Virus record (IMG/VR): IMGVR_UViG_3300027896_000106
Span: 1 to 38,490 of that record
Length of the DNA: 38,490 bases
Strand: one strand, 5' to 3'
Origin: a virus
Part shown: positions 1 to 7,647 of the stretch, piece after piece
Numbering within the stretch: position 1 is the first letter of the stretch
How the letters are laid out: each line of letters begins with the position of its first letter
Translations under genes and position numbers: made by a program
The notes under the pieces: model-generated
Seen by the model: the letters and a program-made list of their open reading frames with translations, nothing else
Databases searched by the model: none
What the model was told of the DNA's origin: nothing

Positions 1-40
1 TGTTCCAAATATTTACTGTATAGGAAAAATCAAATGTCAT
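1..40 (-). CDS. Start of an unidentified late gene (partial, runs off the window)
   Basis: An ATG on the minus strand overlaps the stop of the preceding gene in an ATGA arrangement, and the frame stays open to the window edge, giving MTFDFSYTVNIWN. The coupling to an upstream tail gene implies another tail or baseplate gene. Thirteen residues are too few to name it. Confidence 0.5.
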   Translation of the reverse strand, partial: MTFDFSYTVNIWN

Positions 41-903
41 ACAGGTCTTCTTAATGATGGGAGCCCTTTTGAAAGAGCTTTTAATATTTCTGGTAGAGGT
101 AAGTATAAATTATCTTGAATTGTATAATAGTTGTAAAGGAAATTTACGTCATAATGTTCCGTTGTATTGTCTTCAGTATAGTCAAAATCACGTGTTCCAA
201 CTGAAAGCGGAACGCAATCATAATATGTCCATATTTTTCTCGGTATTTGGGAAACATTTTGGTATGTTTTAGCGTATTGTATAACTGTAATATTAGTTTT
301 AATGTTTGTATCTGTATGACGCCACACAAAACCTTTGTGTGCGGCTAAAATAACCCATGGTCTCATTACAGAATCTGTAAATGATGTATTTGTTTCTCTA
401 AATCTTACTGTTAAATTATTACCAGAAAACGCATCTCTGTTTTGTAAAATACTACCTTGTACAAACCCCCTATTATTTTCTATTGTAGCAGTTCCTGCTG
501 TTAAAGTATCATTGGGAATATTAACACCATCAGCAAATATACAACCAACTAAATTTTGAAAGAAATAGTTTGTTGTGGTTGCTAAAGCTTTATCTATTGC
601 CCAGCCTTTTTTACTACCATCATACCTACTAACTGGTTCTAAAGATTGTAAAACTTTTTGGTTTAAATCCCCTGGGAATGGGTCAATAATAACTATAAAT
701 TGTGATTTTAATGGTATAGCAGCCACCCACGTTTCCATTGATACTATAAAGTTATCTCTAAAACTTATCAATGGTATCCCTTGAACAGCCACGTTTGATA
801 TAATTGTGCTTGGTGCTGCTAATGTGCCAGGTTGATTAATGCCACCAACAGTTGCTAAAGCTGTAGTTGCGTTACCTAGTGCATTTAATATACCACCTGC
901 CAT
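37..903 (-). CDS. Tail-tube-fold baseplate/tube initiator protein, gp54/gp48-like
   Basis: 288 residues. The N terminus is rich in Gly, Ala and Thr and has no clear signal peptide. The region around residues 160-260 resembles the tube-fold domain of T4 gp19, gp48 and gp54: FRETNTSFTDSVMRPWV, then a Tyr-Tyr-Asp-Cys-Val-Pro-Leu-Ser-Val stretch and an alternating strand ending in YDVNFLYNYY. T4 gp54 carries comparable 'GC(I/V)P(I/L)SV ... FDVTFAYR' spacing. In T4, gp48 and gp54 sit between baseplate and tube and start tube assembly. The gene follows the tail tube gene, separated by a terminator and its own TAAATA box, and couples by ATGA to the next gene. The tube-fold assignment is by motif resemblance; which of gp48 or gp54 it matches is inference. 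Confidence 0.6.
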   Translation of the reverse strand: MAGGILNALGNATTALATVGGINQPGTLAAPSTIISNVAVQGIPLISFRDNFIVSMETWVAAIPLKSQFIVIIDPFPGDLNQKVLQSLEPVSRYDGSKKGWAIDKALATTTNYFFQNLVGCIFADGVNIPNDTLTAGTATIENNRGFVQGSILQNRDAFSGNNLTVRFRETNTSFTDSVMRPWVILAAHKGFVWRHTDTNIKTNITVIQYAKTYQNVSQIPRKIWTYYDCVPLSVGTRDFDYTEDNTTEHYDVNFLYNYYTIQDNLYLPLPEILKALSKGLPSLRRPV

Positions 904-908
904 TCTAA

Positions 909-916
909 TATTTAAT
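909..916 (-). promoter_or_regulatory. T4-type late promoter box
   Basis: The minus strand reads ATTAAATA followed by 5 nt and the ATG at 903. It matches the TATAAATA late box of T4 in the TAAATA core and sits just downstream of a terminator, so the gene can be transcribed separately. Confidence 0.5.
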
Positions 917-920
917 CATA

Positions 921-946
921 AAAAACGCCGTAGTAAATACGGCGTT
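921..946 (-). terminator. Rho-independent terminator after the tail tube gene
   Basis: On the minus strand a 9-bp perfect stem AACGCCGTA / TACGGCGTT encloses a 5-nt loop and runs into a T tract. It lies between the tail tube stop (971) and the next start (903). Confidence 0.85.
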
Positions 947-970
947 AAGTTTAAATCGTTATCTTATGTA

Positions 971-1516
971 TTAGCCTGTTTTTCTCCAGTAATGGTAAGC
1001 TACTGTAACATCAAAGTTTTGAATCTCACCCGTTGAAGTAATATCATATGTTAATGCACCGACATTTCTAATACTAACACCAACTAACTGATATTTAGCG
1101 ATCTTATTTAATTGCTTATCTAACTGAAGTAAATCGATGACTGCTGTTTGTGTTGGTGTGAAATAATTACCTGTACTTGTTGCGTCGTTGAATGTATCAT
1201 TTACAACAGCTAAAAACTTCTCTCTAATCTGTTGAGCAGCGTCAGCATAGAAGTTAATTACATATGAATCACTGCCTGGGTATTGAGCAATGCCTGGGAC
1301 GTTAAACTGAAGGCCCATATATGGTACAGCATTGTTTGTAATTGACTTGGCTGGTAAACTTGCTGTTTTGGCATACACTAAATCATTTTCAGTGATGACT
1401 TGTGAGCTTGTGTTACCAAAGTTAATATTGAGTACTCTGAAAAGATTGCTACGTGAGAAATCTCTGGCCTGGGCCTGTGTATAGAAGTCAGCAATTGTTT
1501 GATTTGTGTCTGCCAT
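971..1516 (-). CDS. gp19: Tail tube protein, gp19-like
   Basis: 181 residues, close to T4 gp19 (163). Polymerises into the inner tail tube through which DNA passes. The N-terminal pattern (IADFYTQAQARDFSRSNLFRV), the 'YMGLQFNVPG' stretch, the 'INFYAD...REKFLAVVND' segment and the closing strand FDVTVAYHYW fit the T4 tube family. It lies directly after the sheath gene, the T4 order 18-19. It has its own TAAATA box 5 nt upstream of the ATG and a strong terminator behind it, as expected for an abundant structural protein. Confidence 0.85.
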   Translation of the reverse strand: MADTNQTIADFYTQAQARDFSRSNLFRVLNINFGNTSSQVITENDLVYAKTASLPAKSITNNAVPYMGLQFNVPGIAQYPGSDSYVINFYADAAQQIREKFLAVVNDTFNDATSTGNYFTPTQTAVIDLLQLDKQLNKIAKYQLVGVSIRNVGALTYDITSTGEIQNFDVTVAYHYWRKTG

Positions 1517-1521
1517 AATAT

Positions 1522-1529
1522 TATTTAGT
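1522..1529 (-). promoter_or_regulatory. T4-type late promoter box for the tail tube gene
   Basis: The minus strand reads ACTAAATA, then 5 nt, then the ATG at 1516. The box overlaps the last base of the preceding small gene's stop codon. Confidence 0.5.
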
Positions 1530-1720
1530 CAACCTAATATAAGTTGCTGGTTCGTTACTTCGTTTTTGCTATCTAATAATATGTTTTTAACCTTGATGTC
1601 TTTCTTACTGTACCACACGTTGTTGATTTGATAGCCTACCGATGTTACCTCTTGGATAACACCGGCACGTTCATTTTCATCAAAGGTAGTGGTGAAATAT
1701 ACTGTTTGGCCTTTTGTCAT
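1529..1720 (-). CDS. Small unknown protein between sheath and tube genes
   Basis: 63 residues from the ATG at 1720. A longer reading from a TTG at 1741 would overlap the sheath gene by 17 nt; the ATG four nt after the sheath stop is the better start. The sequence MTKGQTVYFTTTF ... GVIQEVTSVGYQINNVWY looks like a small all-beta, SH3-type barrel, judging by its alternating hydrophobic pattern. I do not recognise the family. Position suggests a minor tail or assembly role, or a regulator of this operon. Confidence 0.6.
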   Translation of the reverse strand: MTKGQTVYFTTTFDENERAGVIQEVTSVGYQINNVWYSKKDIKVKNILLDSKNEVTNQQLILG

Positions 1721-1724
1721 ATTA

Positions 1725-4175
1725 TTATGCTGTACCACCAACTAATTCACTGAAGTTTTGACTTGTACGTGTTGCGTAGAAGTTGACTAATATGAATTCA
1801 GCCGTTCTGACTGGCTTTAAATAAATGTCAACTACTAACTCGTTAGCGTCAATAATATTTGGTGGGTTATTGCGCTCATCACATACAATTAAGAAGTCAT
1901 ATAACCCCTCTGTGTTCTGTGCATTCGTGAATAGTGGCGTTAATACGTTGACTACTCTTGTTCTTGTTAACACTGTATTTGGTTCAAATACGAAGAACTT
2001 AACTGTGTTATAAGTAGCTTTTTCAAGATATAAGAATAGGCGTCTTACATTAATTCTATCGAATGCACTTGGTTGGCGTAATAGTGTTTTTTGACCGTAT
2101 ATTACAAACCCTTCATTCGGGAAAAATGTGATTGGGTTGACTGAAACGTTGTATAATTGATCTCTTTGCTTTTGCTTTGGATATAATGCAATATCAACAA
2201 CGCCGGTGCCAGTTAAGTTACCTCTTGTAAAGCCTGCTGGTGCATACCATTGCTCGTAATTTGAATCGGTGTTAGCCATTGCAGTTGCAGCAAAACCAGA
2301 TGATGGAACCCATACAAAGTTTCCTAAGTTATTGTCAAATACTTTCATCCAATTGCCATATACACATGCATAACTTGTATTAATTGTTGCAGTGCAGTTT
2401 TGAATTGGTAGGAAAATATTAACTGGGAAGTTATTGTTTGGATTATTGAGAGTTACGTAATCGGAACCTTGCACAAAGATGTTTCTTGGTAAGTCTGCAA
2501 TGTATAAGTGATCCTTTCTTTGTAAACCAGCAAATCCAGCGTATAGGTTAACAATTGTTAACCAGTTATTTAAGTAAGCTGAACCATCTGGTGAGAATTG
2601 AGCAATGTCAATAAAGTTTGGTGTCTGTAAACCAGATACTGCTGTAACAACAATTGTATCGTCAAAGTATGTTACCGTGGATGATAACTGCTGTTGTGTT
2701 GTTACCCATTGACTATCAGCAAATATTGTTGAAATACCTGCATCAATCGAAATGTCGATTGGGTATAGTTCTACATTTTCTGCAATGTCAAACATTCTGT
2801 TTAACTTTGTTGGAATACTGCCTAAATCTTTTGTAACTTGGTTTGTACTAGCAAATGCACCAATTGGGAATAATGCATCCATTGCACCCATTGCGTAATA
2901 TGATGCTGACAATACTGGTGCTAATGCAGCTACTTGAGCATTGTATGTATTGATATTTACAATACCGAATTGTGCAGATAAGTTTTGTAGCAACGATGAT
3001 GGGTTGCTATAAGCACTTGTGATTGTTCTGATAGAGTTTGATGGGGTGCCAGCATTGTTTAACCAAGTTTGACCATTCTTGTGTGAAATGTAACTGTTTA
3101 CATATACTTGAATGTTTGGTGATGCTTGATCAACGTTCTGAATGAAGAAGCTTTGTGCTTTACCACCGTTTGGATTGTTAATTTGTCTCCAATAGTCAAC
3201 AGATGCAACGTAATTTTCGCTGAATGTATATGAAAGTTGCGTTGTTGTTGGGTTGAATGGTGATTGATTTAACTTAAACAAACCAAAGATTAATGTGTCG
3301 TTAAATTGTAATGTACCAATATTGAATTGTGGTGATGATTCTAATACAAATGAAATGCTCCCACCTGTATTAGTTGTTGCATTGATCTGGCCTGAATTGT
3401 AAACATTGTTTTCACTGAGTGATGAAAGTGCAAAAGCTAATCTTGTTGTTGGTACATTTACGTAATTGTAGGTTGCAGGGGCTGCTGTTGCAACTGCTTG
3501 AATAGTTAAAATGTCTGTAAAGTTAGATGCTGGGTTAATGTTTGAATTATCTGCAATACCCATGTAGTAACCTTGGAATGCATTATCAACTGATGTTTGT
3601 CCTGTGTTTATTACAATAAGACCAGCTGTTACTAATGATGAAAGATCTGTATTAAATGTGTAAGATGGGTTTGGTGTGTTGCTCCAAGTAATTGCTGTAC
3701 CACTTTGTAATGCAGCGTACTGTGTTGGTGTTAACTCTAAGTGAGTTGGTTCACCAAGTAAATACATTACGTTTGCTGAGGCAGCGTTTAATGTTGTGAA
3801 TGCTTTACCGTAATTTGGATTTGCACCAGCATTGTAATTCACGTCAACGGCTGTTACCGGGTAAACTAATGCACCGTAATTAGCACCAAAGCCTGTACCT
3901 AAACCAGAACCGTATGGTAATCTGTAAGCATTAACAATTGCGTTTGTATTGAATAATGGAACTACAGACTGGTAAAAATATCTTTCTGCTGCATTTGTTG
4001 GTAATCCAAATACGCTTTGCCATTCGGATAAGCTTGTAATTGTGATAATTTCATCAGTTGGGCCTTGAGGAGCAAAACCTGCTACTAAAACATTTGTACC
4101 TGTTGGTAGGTTTAATGTCTGACTAATATCAACTTCTTTAATTTGTACACCGGGAGACGTAATTGAAAGTGCCAT
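1725..4175 (-). CDS. gp18: Contractile tail sheath protein, gp18-like
   Basis: 816 residues (T4 gp18 is 659). It forms the contractile outer tail sheath. The N terminus MALSITSPGVQIKEVDISQ is the classic sheath opening, and the C-terminal domain holds the conserved sheath core: 'RINVRRLFLYLEKATYNTVKFFVFEPN', then 'FIVCDERNNPP' and a final 'AEFILVNFYATRTSQNFSELVGG'. The long middle (about residues 120-450) is Asn/Thr/Ser-rich and probably forms surface domains, which vary most in this family. A perfect TATAAATA lies 6 nt before the ATG. Upstream is a tube-fold gene; downstream the tail tube gene. Confidence 0.95.
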   Translation of the reverse strand: MALSITSPGVQIKEVDISQTLNLPTGTNVLVAGFAPQGPTDEIITITSLSEWQSVFGLPTNAAERYFYQSVVPLFNTNAIVNAYRLPYGSGLGTGFGANYGALVYPVTAVDVNYNAGANPNYGKAFTTLNAASANVMYLLGEPTHLELTPTQYAALQSGTAITWSNTPNPSYTFNTDLSSLVTAGLIVINTGQTSVDNAFQGYYMGIADNSNINPASNFTDILTIQAVATAAPATYNYVNVPTTRLAFALSSLSENNVYNSGQINATTNTGGSISFVLESSPQFNIGTLQFNDTLIFGLFKLNQSPFNPTTTQLSYTFSENYVASVDYWRQINNPNGGKAQSFFIQNVDQASPNIQVYVNSYISHKNGQTWLNNAGTPSNSIRTITSAYSNPSSLLQNLSAQFGIVNINTYNAQVAALAPVLSASYYAMGAMDALFPIGAFASTNQVTKDLGSIPTKLNRMFDIAENVELYPIDISIDAGISTIFADSQWVTTQQQLSSTVTYFDDTIVVTAVSGLQTPNFIDIAQFSPDGSAYLNNWLTIVNLYAGFAGLQRKDHLYIADLPRNIFVQGSDYVTLNNPNNNFPVNIFLPIQNCTATINTSYACVYGNWMKVFDNNLGNFVWVPSSGFAATAMANTDSNYEQWYAPAGFTRGNLTGTGVVDIALYPKQKQRDQLYNVSVNPITFFPNEGFVIYGQKTLLRQPSAFDRINVRRLFLYLEKATYNTVKFFVFEPNTVLTRTRVVNVLTPLFTNAQNTEGLYDFLIVCDERNNPPNIIDANELVVDIYLKPVRTAEFILVNFYATRTSQNFSELVGGTA

Positions 4176-4181
4176 ATATTA

Positions 4182-4189
4182 TATTTATA
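4182..4189 (-). promoter_or_regulatory. Late promoter TATAAATA for the sheath gene
   Basis: Exact T4 late consensus TATAAATA on the minus strand with a 6-nt spacer to the ATG at 4175. If transcription starts where it does in T4, the mRNA would begin at or within one or two bases of the start codon. Confidence 0.7.
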
Positions 4190-4206
4190 AATTTTCGCAC
4201 CAACTT

Positions 4207-4827
4207 TTATAAAAGTTGTGCAAAGAACTGCGAGAATGCAAACTCGAATGTGGTTTCCATCTCGCCTGGCTCCCTGTAGTTATAATTTATACTTCCTAAA
4301 GATACAGGAAAAGCTTTCGTATAAGTAAATTGAATTATATTATTATCATATTCATCTTTACCGAACAAAGTAAAATCGGTTTGATATGATTGGGGCTGTA
4401 AAATTGGATTTAATTTGTTGCCTTGTACAATTGATATATCAGAAATTGGCTGTTTTACGTCGTATGAAGATTCTTGTTGGTCGTTTAAAAGGTTTAGCCA
4501 ATAATAGATAACCCAGTAATTGTTAAATTGGTTGTCAACAGTAAAATTTACCGATATGTTTGGGTAAGGCGGCCTTGTATTTGATGATACCTTATAGCTT
4601 TGGCCACTATAGCCTGCTGTAAATTCTGGTACTGATATTGTTGGCAACACTGAACCATATACGGAAAATTGTAAAGAGTTTTGATTTAATAGGTTATTAC
4701 TTCTAACTGATAAATTGTTGTTGTTTTTGTTTCTAAGTATAGGGGGTAAGTTAAAAACAAGTAGAAACTTATCTAGTCTGCTTTTATTAAGTTGAGATTG
4801 AACTAAATTTGGGTTTGTATCAGGCAT
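4207..4827 (-). CDS. Tail-tube-fold structural protein (third tube paralogue)
   Basis: 206 residues. After a polar N terminus it shows FLLVFNLPPILR, then 'PTISVPEFTAGYSGQSYKV', 'YPNISVNFTVDNQFNNYWVIYYW' and a closing 'METTFEFAFSQFF'. This strand order resembles tube-fold proteins of T4-like phages, including the 'PE...Y.G....' loop, so a minor tube or connector role is likely. The ATG overlaps the terminase stop by one nt (TAATG), so translation is probably coupled to terminase. T4 has no gene here between 17 and 18, so the exact counterpart is unknown. Confidence 0.5.
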   Translation of the reverse strand: MPDTNPNLVQSQLNKSRLDKFLLVFNLPPILRNKNNNNLSVRSNNLLNQNSLQFSVYGSVLPTISVPEFTAGYSGQSYKVSSNTRPPYPNISVNFTVDNQFNNYWVIYYWLNLLNDQQESSYDVKQPISDISIVQGNKLNPILQPQSYQTDFTLFGKDEYDNNIIQFTYTKAFPVSLGSINYNYREPGEMETTFEFAFSQFFAQLL

Positions 4828-6737
4828 TATTGTAATGGTTTATATCCTATAGCAAGTAATGAATCTAAATCAGAATTACCTTGGTCTTTATCACTCATAA
4901 TAGAAGGTAGTGCTGAGTTTGAACCGTTTGCTTCGTTATATAAAGAACTTGCGTTTGTATAATATTTAATACCGAAATCAATCTGCTTTAATTTGAGAGG
5001 TCTATTGTTATAGTCAACTTGAATTACTTCAAAATATTTGTCTACAATAGATTTATCTAGTAATACTAATGACCAAACTGTACTCATTACACGGTCATCA
5101 TGGTAACCAGCTCCTTTTTTAGCTGACCAAGTACCGTTTGCATGCCTTACGAAGTCTTTAAACTCTTTTAAAGTTGCCATATCTCTTATTTGTACAACTT
5201 CTAATTGGTTCATCCAATAACGCATATTTGTAATGCCAGTGTACTTTGTGTTGGTGTGTACAACTATACCTAATTGATCTTTTGATCTACCAGCTGTTGC
5301 TGCACCCCATGAAACTATATTGTCGTAATCAAAATTGGCTCTTAAGTTATCAACGACTTGAGCACCGCAATTGTTTCTTTCTATACAAACTAATGGCTTA
5401 CCCCATTGTGTTAAAATTTCATTTAGTTTACTGACAAAATTTACCGGTGATATACCATTATTATGGTAGCAAGCAACTTGTTTTATAGCAGTTAAATCTG
5501 TTATATCATATATTTGAATAACTGAGGCATCTTTATCTATACCTTCACTGACGTCTACCCCAGCTACATAAATTCTGTCGTCTTTTGGTTCGTCCCAAAT
5601 AAGATATCTACCGTCTTCCATGGCATACATTGGCTGTCTAGTATATACAGACATTCTTTCAAACAAATCATCATTAACTGAACTTTCACCAGAGTCAAGG
5701 AACTCACAGTTATGAGAAAGAATATTGTTTGTGAAATATGATTTTGTATCATTAACGTCAATTAAATCGTAAACGTATTGTTTACCAATTGGTGTTATTT
5801 TTAAAATTTTAGTGAAACCGTCTTTAACATATAAACAATCACCGAGACTTAAATCACAAACATTTTTAAAATCACCTTTATAGGTATATATTTTATGATC
5901 TGCTGTTGCTGATAATGATGTGGTATCACATAGTATTTCAAAGCATTCTTTTTCTTGACGTCTTATGCCAGCAAAACTTTTATACCCATATGGTGTTAAT
6001 ACTTTTTTGCTTTGCTCTATTTCAGGGCTGTTCCAAATTTGCTCAATGGTAACGGTAGTGCAGTCATTATTATTAGTTGTACCGACAAGAGTGTTTCCGG
6101 TAACGCAATTAAACTCTTGATTGAAAGCATCTAAACTTCCAATTGTTGCAATAGTTTCTTGTTTCCATTTTTCGTCTCTTCCAGGAATTTCATTCCATAA
6201 AATTTTGTCACTAACCCAACCGTTTCTTTCTTGTTCAGCACCTATATACAATTTGTGGAATAAATTGCCAGTTCCATTAGCGGTTGATGCTATAAAAATT
6301 TTTGATTTCTTAGAAGATGAAACGATTGGGTATACAGATTTCCAAAACTCATCAACTAAGTGTGGTTCGATAAACGCTAATTCGTCTAAAATTAGGCATT
6401 GGTGACTTAATATGCCATCAACAATGTACTTGTGGTTTTTAGAATGTAGTATCTCGTAAACATCTATTGTTTTTTTAATTATTTGTTTGTTTGTGACTTT
6501 TTTTTTATTAAAAACTTCTGAACCAACTTTTAAATTTTTTGCAAACACATATTTTTTACCGTCTATAGAAATTTTATGTTTTGGTGTGCATATAAATTTA
6601 AACTTGTTATCAAATTCTAATTCAACAACTTTATCTGTATGCCCAACAATTAGTCCTTCAAACGGAACAAACCCCTCATCTGTTAAAATTTCATAATCGT
6701 CGTTTTTGTATGTTGTGTGTTTGAGTAAATCAGCCAT
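4827..6737 (-). CDS. gp17: Terminase large subunit, C-terminal part, carrying split intein C-half and a mini-intein
   Basis: 636 residues. Residues 1-113 are the C-terminal half of a split intein (block B CTPKH at 50-54, block F VYEILHSKNHKYIVDG, end SHQ). The terminase sequence starts at Cys114 with Walker B LILDE, followed by ASTANGTG (motif III/coupling). Residues 211-343 are a mini-intein. The nuclease domain follows, with Asp395 (VDVSEG), Glu453 (CIERN) and Asp547/548 (GYHDD), matching the T4 gp17 acidic triad pattern. It cuts concatemeric DNA and, joined to the N part, powers packaging at the portal. On its own this polypeptide lacks Walker A, so it should only work after trans-splicing with the product of 7648-9306. 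The ATG lies 3 nt after the endonuclease gene stop. Confidence 0.93.
   Translation of the reverse strand: MADLLKHTTYKNDDYEILTDEGFVPFEGLIVGHTDKVVELEFDNKFKFICTPKHKISIDGKKYVFAKNLKVGSEVFNKKKVTNKQIIKKTIDVYEILHSKNHKYIVDGILSHQCLILDELAFIEPHLVDEFWKSVYPIVSSSKKSKIFIASTANGTGNLFHKLYIGAEQERNGWVSDKILWNEIPGRDEKWKQETIATIGSLDAFNQEFNCVTGNTLVGTTNNNDCTTVTIEQIWNSPEIEQSKKVLTPYGYKSFAGIRRQEKECFEILCDTTSLSATADHKIYTYKGDFKNVCDLSLGDCLYVKDGFTKILKITPIGKQYVYDLIDVNDTKSYFTNNILSHNCEFLDSGESSVNDDLFERMSVYTRQPMYAMEDGRYLIWDEPKDDRIYVAGVDVSEGIDKDASVIQIYDITDLTAIKQVACYHNNGISPVNFVSKLNEILTQWGKPLVCIERNNCGAQVVDNLRANFDYDNIVSWGAATAGRSKDQLGIVVHTNTKYTGITNMRYWMNQLEVVQIRDMATLKEFKDFVRHANGTWSAKKGAGYHDDRVMSTVWSLVLLDKSIVDKYFEVIQVDYNNRPLKLKQIDFGIKYYTNASSLYNEANGSNSALPSIMSDKDQGNSDLDSLLAIGYKPLQ
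5709..6107 (-). other. Mini-intein in terminase (between ATPase and nuclease domains)
   Basis: 133 residues inserted as EFN | CVTGNTLVG ... NNILSHN | CEFLDS. It has Cys1, block A, block B with TADH (Thr68, His71), a block F VYDLIDVNDTKSYF, and a terminal His132-Asn133 followed by Cys+1. All standard class 1 splicing residues are present and there is no room for an endonuclease. Removing it restores QEFN-CEFLDSGES, which aligns with T4 gp17 QEHTAAFEGTSG. Confidence 0.88.
6399..6737 (-). other. C-terminal half of an atypically split intein (IntC, 113 residues)
   Basis: Encoded at the very start of the C-terminal terminase gene. It contains block B (FKFICTPKHKI), block F (VYEILHSKNHKYIVDG) and block G ending SHQ before Cys+1. 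It lacks block A, which is encoded 0.9 kb upstream in the N-terminal gene. The last residue is Gln rather than Asn, a known but uncommon variant. Confidence 0.88.
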
Positions 6738-6740
6738 AAA

Positions 6741-7622
6741 TTATATATTTTTAGGTCTTCCTAAAACCCATCCAATTGGTACGGGTTGGTCTTTTTGAAA
6801 TCTTTTCATTATTAAAGTTACCGGATCATAAGCAAATTTTGAACCTTGATTCATATTTTTGTACCCTGACACATTTTGTCTTTTACCAGCACCTAATAAC
6901 CAACCATACGCAATATTACCATCGTTACCGGTGTACCGTCTAACTTCTCCTGTTATTGGGTTATGTATATACTGGCATCCTTTACCACAACGCTTTAGTT
7001 TAACGTCTTTATCTAATCTCTTAGCTGCTATAGACATATTAATCTTTGCTTGTATAGATCTTTTCATATTACGGTGAGTGTTAGCTGTTTTTTCTATTTT
7101 TTGGGGGTTGGTGTTTATTTTAGTTTGTCGTTCTTTAAGCTTTTCTGGATTATTTTTGACCCATTCTTTTACCTTTACTGATATTTTCTCACGTCGTGAA
7201 AATGATGTTAACACTTGAAGCATTTTTTTTCTGTAACCAACTGACTTCCATCTTTTTTTGGCAGCAGTGGACATTTCTTTTTTGATGTCTTCATTCCAAC
7301 TGCAATTACCGGCCCCACCTTCTTTCAAATTATATGTTACCCCATTATTTATAAAATTTTTATTAACTAACTCCTTTTCTTTTTCAAGAGCCTCTTTATA
7401 CGTGTTATAAAAAAATAAATTTTCTTTTATAAAATTTTCTATTCCATATTTTTTTATTGCTCGTTTTATCAAAGTGCCAGAGCCCATGTAATTGTCGTCC
7501 AAATTATCTGTCCTATGCACACCTATATAAATTTTGTTATTAACTTTGCAAGTTATTTTATACACGTAATTGTAAGTTCTATTAATATTTGGATCGTTTG
7601 GTCCCACATTATTATTTAACAA
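6741..7622 (-). CDS. Free-standing GIY-YIG homing endonuclease inside the split intein
   Basis: Up to 293 residues. The N-terminal GIY-YIG domain has YVY (19-21), YIG (32-34), a following basic HRTDN segment, 'DDNYMGSGTLIKRAIKKYG' and a Glu-rich catalytic helix KEALEKEKELV, then YNLKEGGAG. The middle is lysine-rich. The C terminus carries two imperfect repeats of the form (Y/F)xxxPxTxxxxRxxxxxxxxxGWxxG, like DNA-binding modules in phage endonucleases. The start is uncertain: no ATG is near; TTG (7622) or GTG (7607) fits. It lies between the two parts of terminase, stopping 3 nt before the C part. It presumably spreads the split-intein allele by cutting intein-free terminase genes; the target is inferred. 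Confidence 0.88.
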   Translation of the reverse strand: MLNNNVGPNDPNINRTYNYVYKITCKVNNKIYIGVHRTDNLDDNYMGSGTLIKRAIKKYGIENFIKENLFFYNTYKEALEKEKELVNKNFINNGVTYNLKEGGAGNCSWNEDIKKEMSTAAKKRWKSVGYRKKMLQVLTSFSRREKISVKVKEWVKNNPEKLKERQTKINTNPQKIEKTANTHRNMKRSIQAKINMSIAAKRLDKDVKLKRCGKGCQYIHNPITGEVRRYTGNDGNIAYGWLLGAGKRQNVSGYKNMNQGSKFAYDPVTLIMKRFQKDQPVPIGWVLGRPKNI

Positions 7623-7647
7623 TTAATATATGATAAATACGCATTTA

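Noticed and set aside
1529-1741. TTG start at 1741 for the small gene after the sheath gene
   Set aside because: It would overlap the sheath gene by 17 nt, while an in-frame ATG lies four nt after the sheath stop.
6121-6405. 94-residue plus-strand frame within terminase
   Set aside because: Shadow of the terminase ATPase region; no start signal and no recognisable protein.
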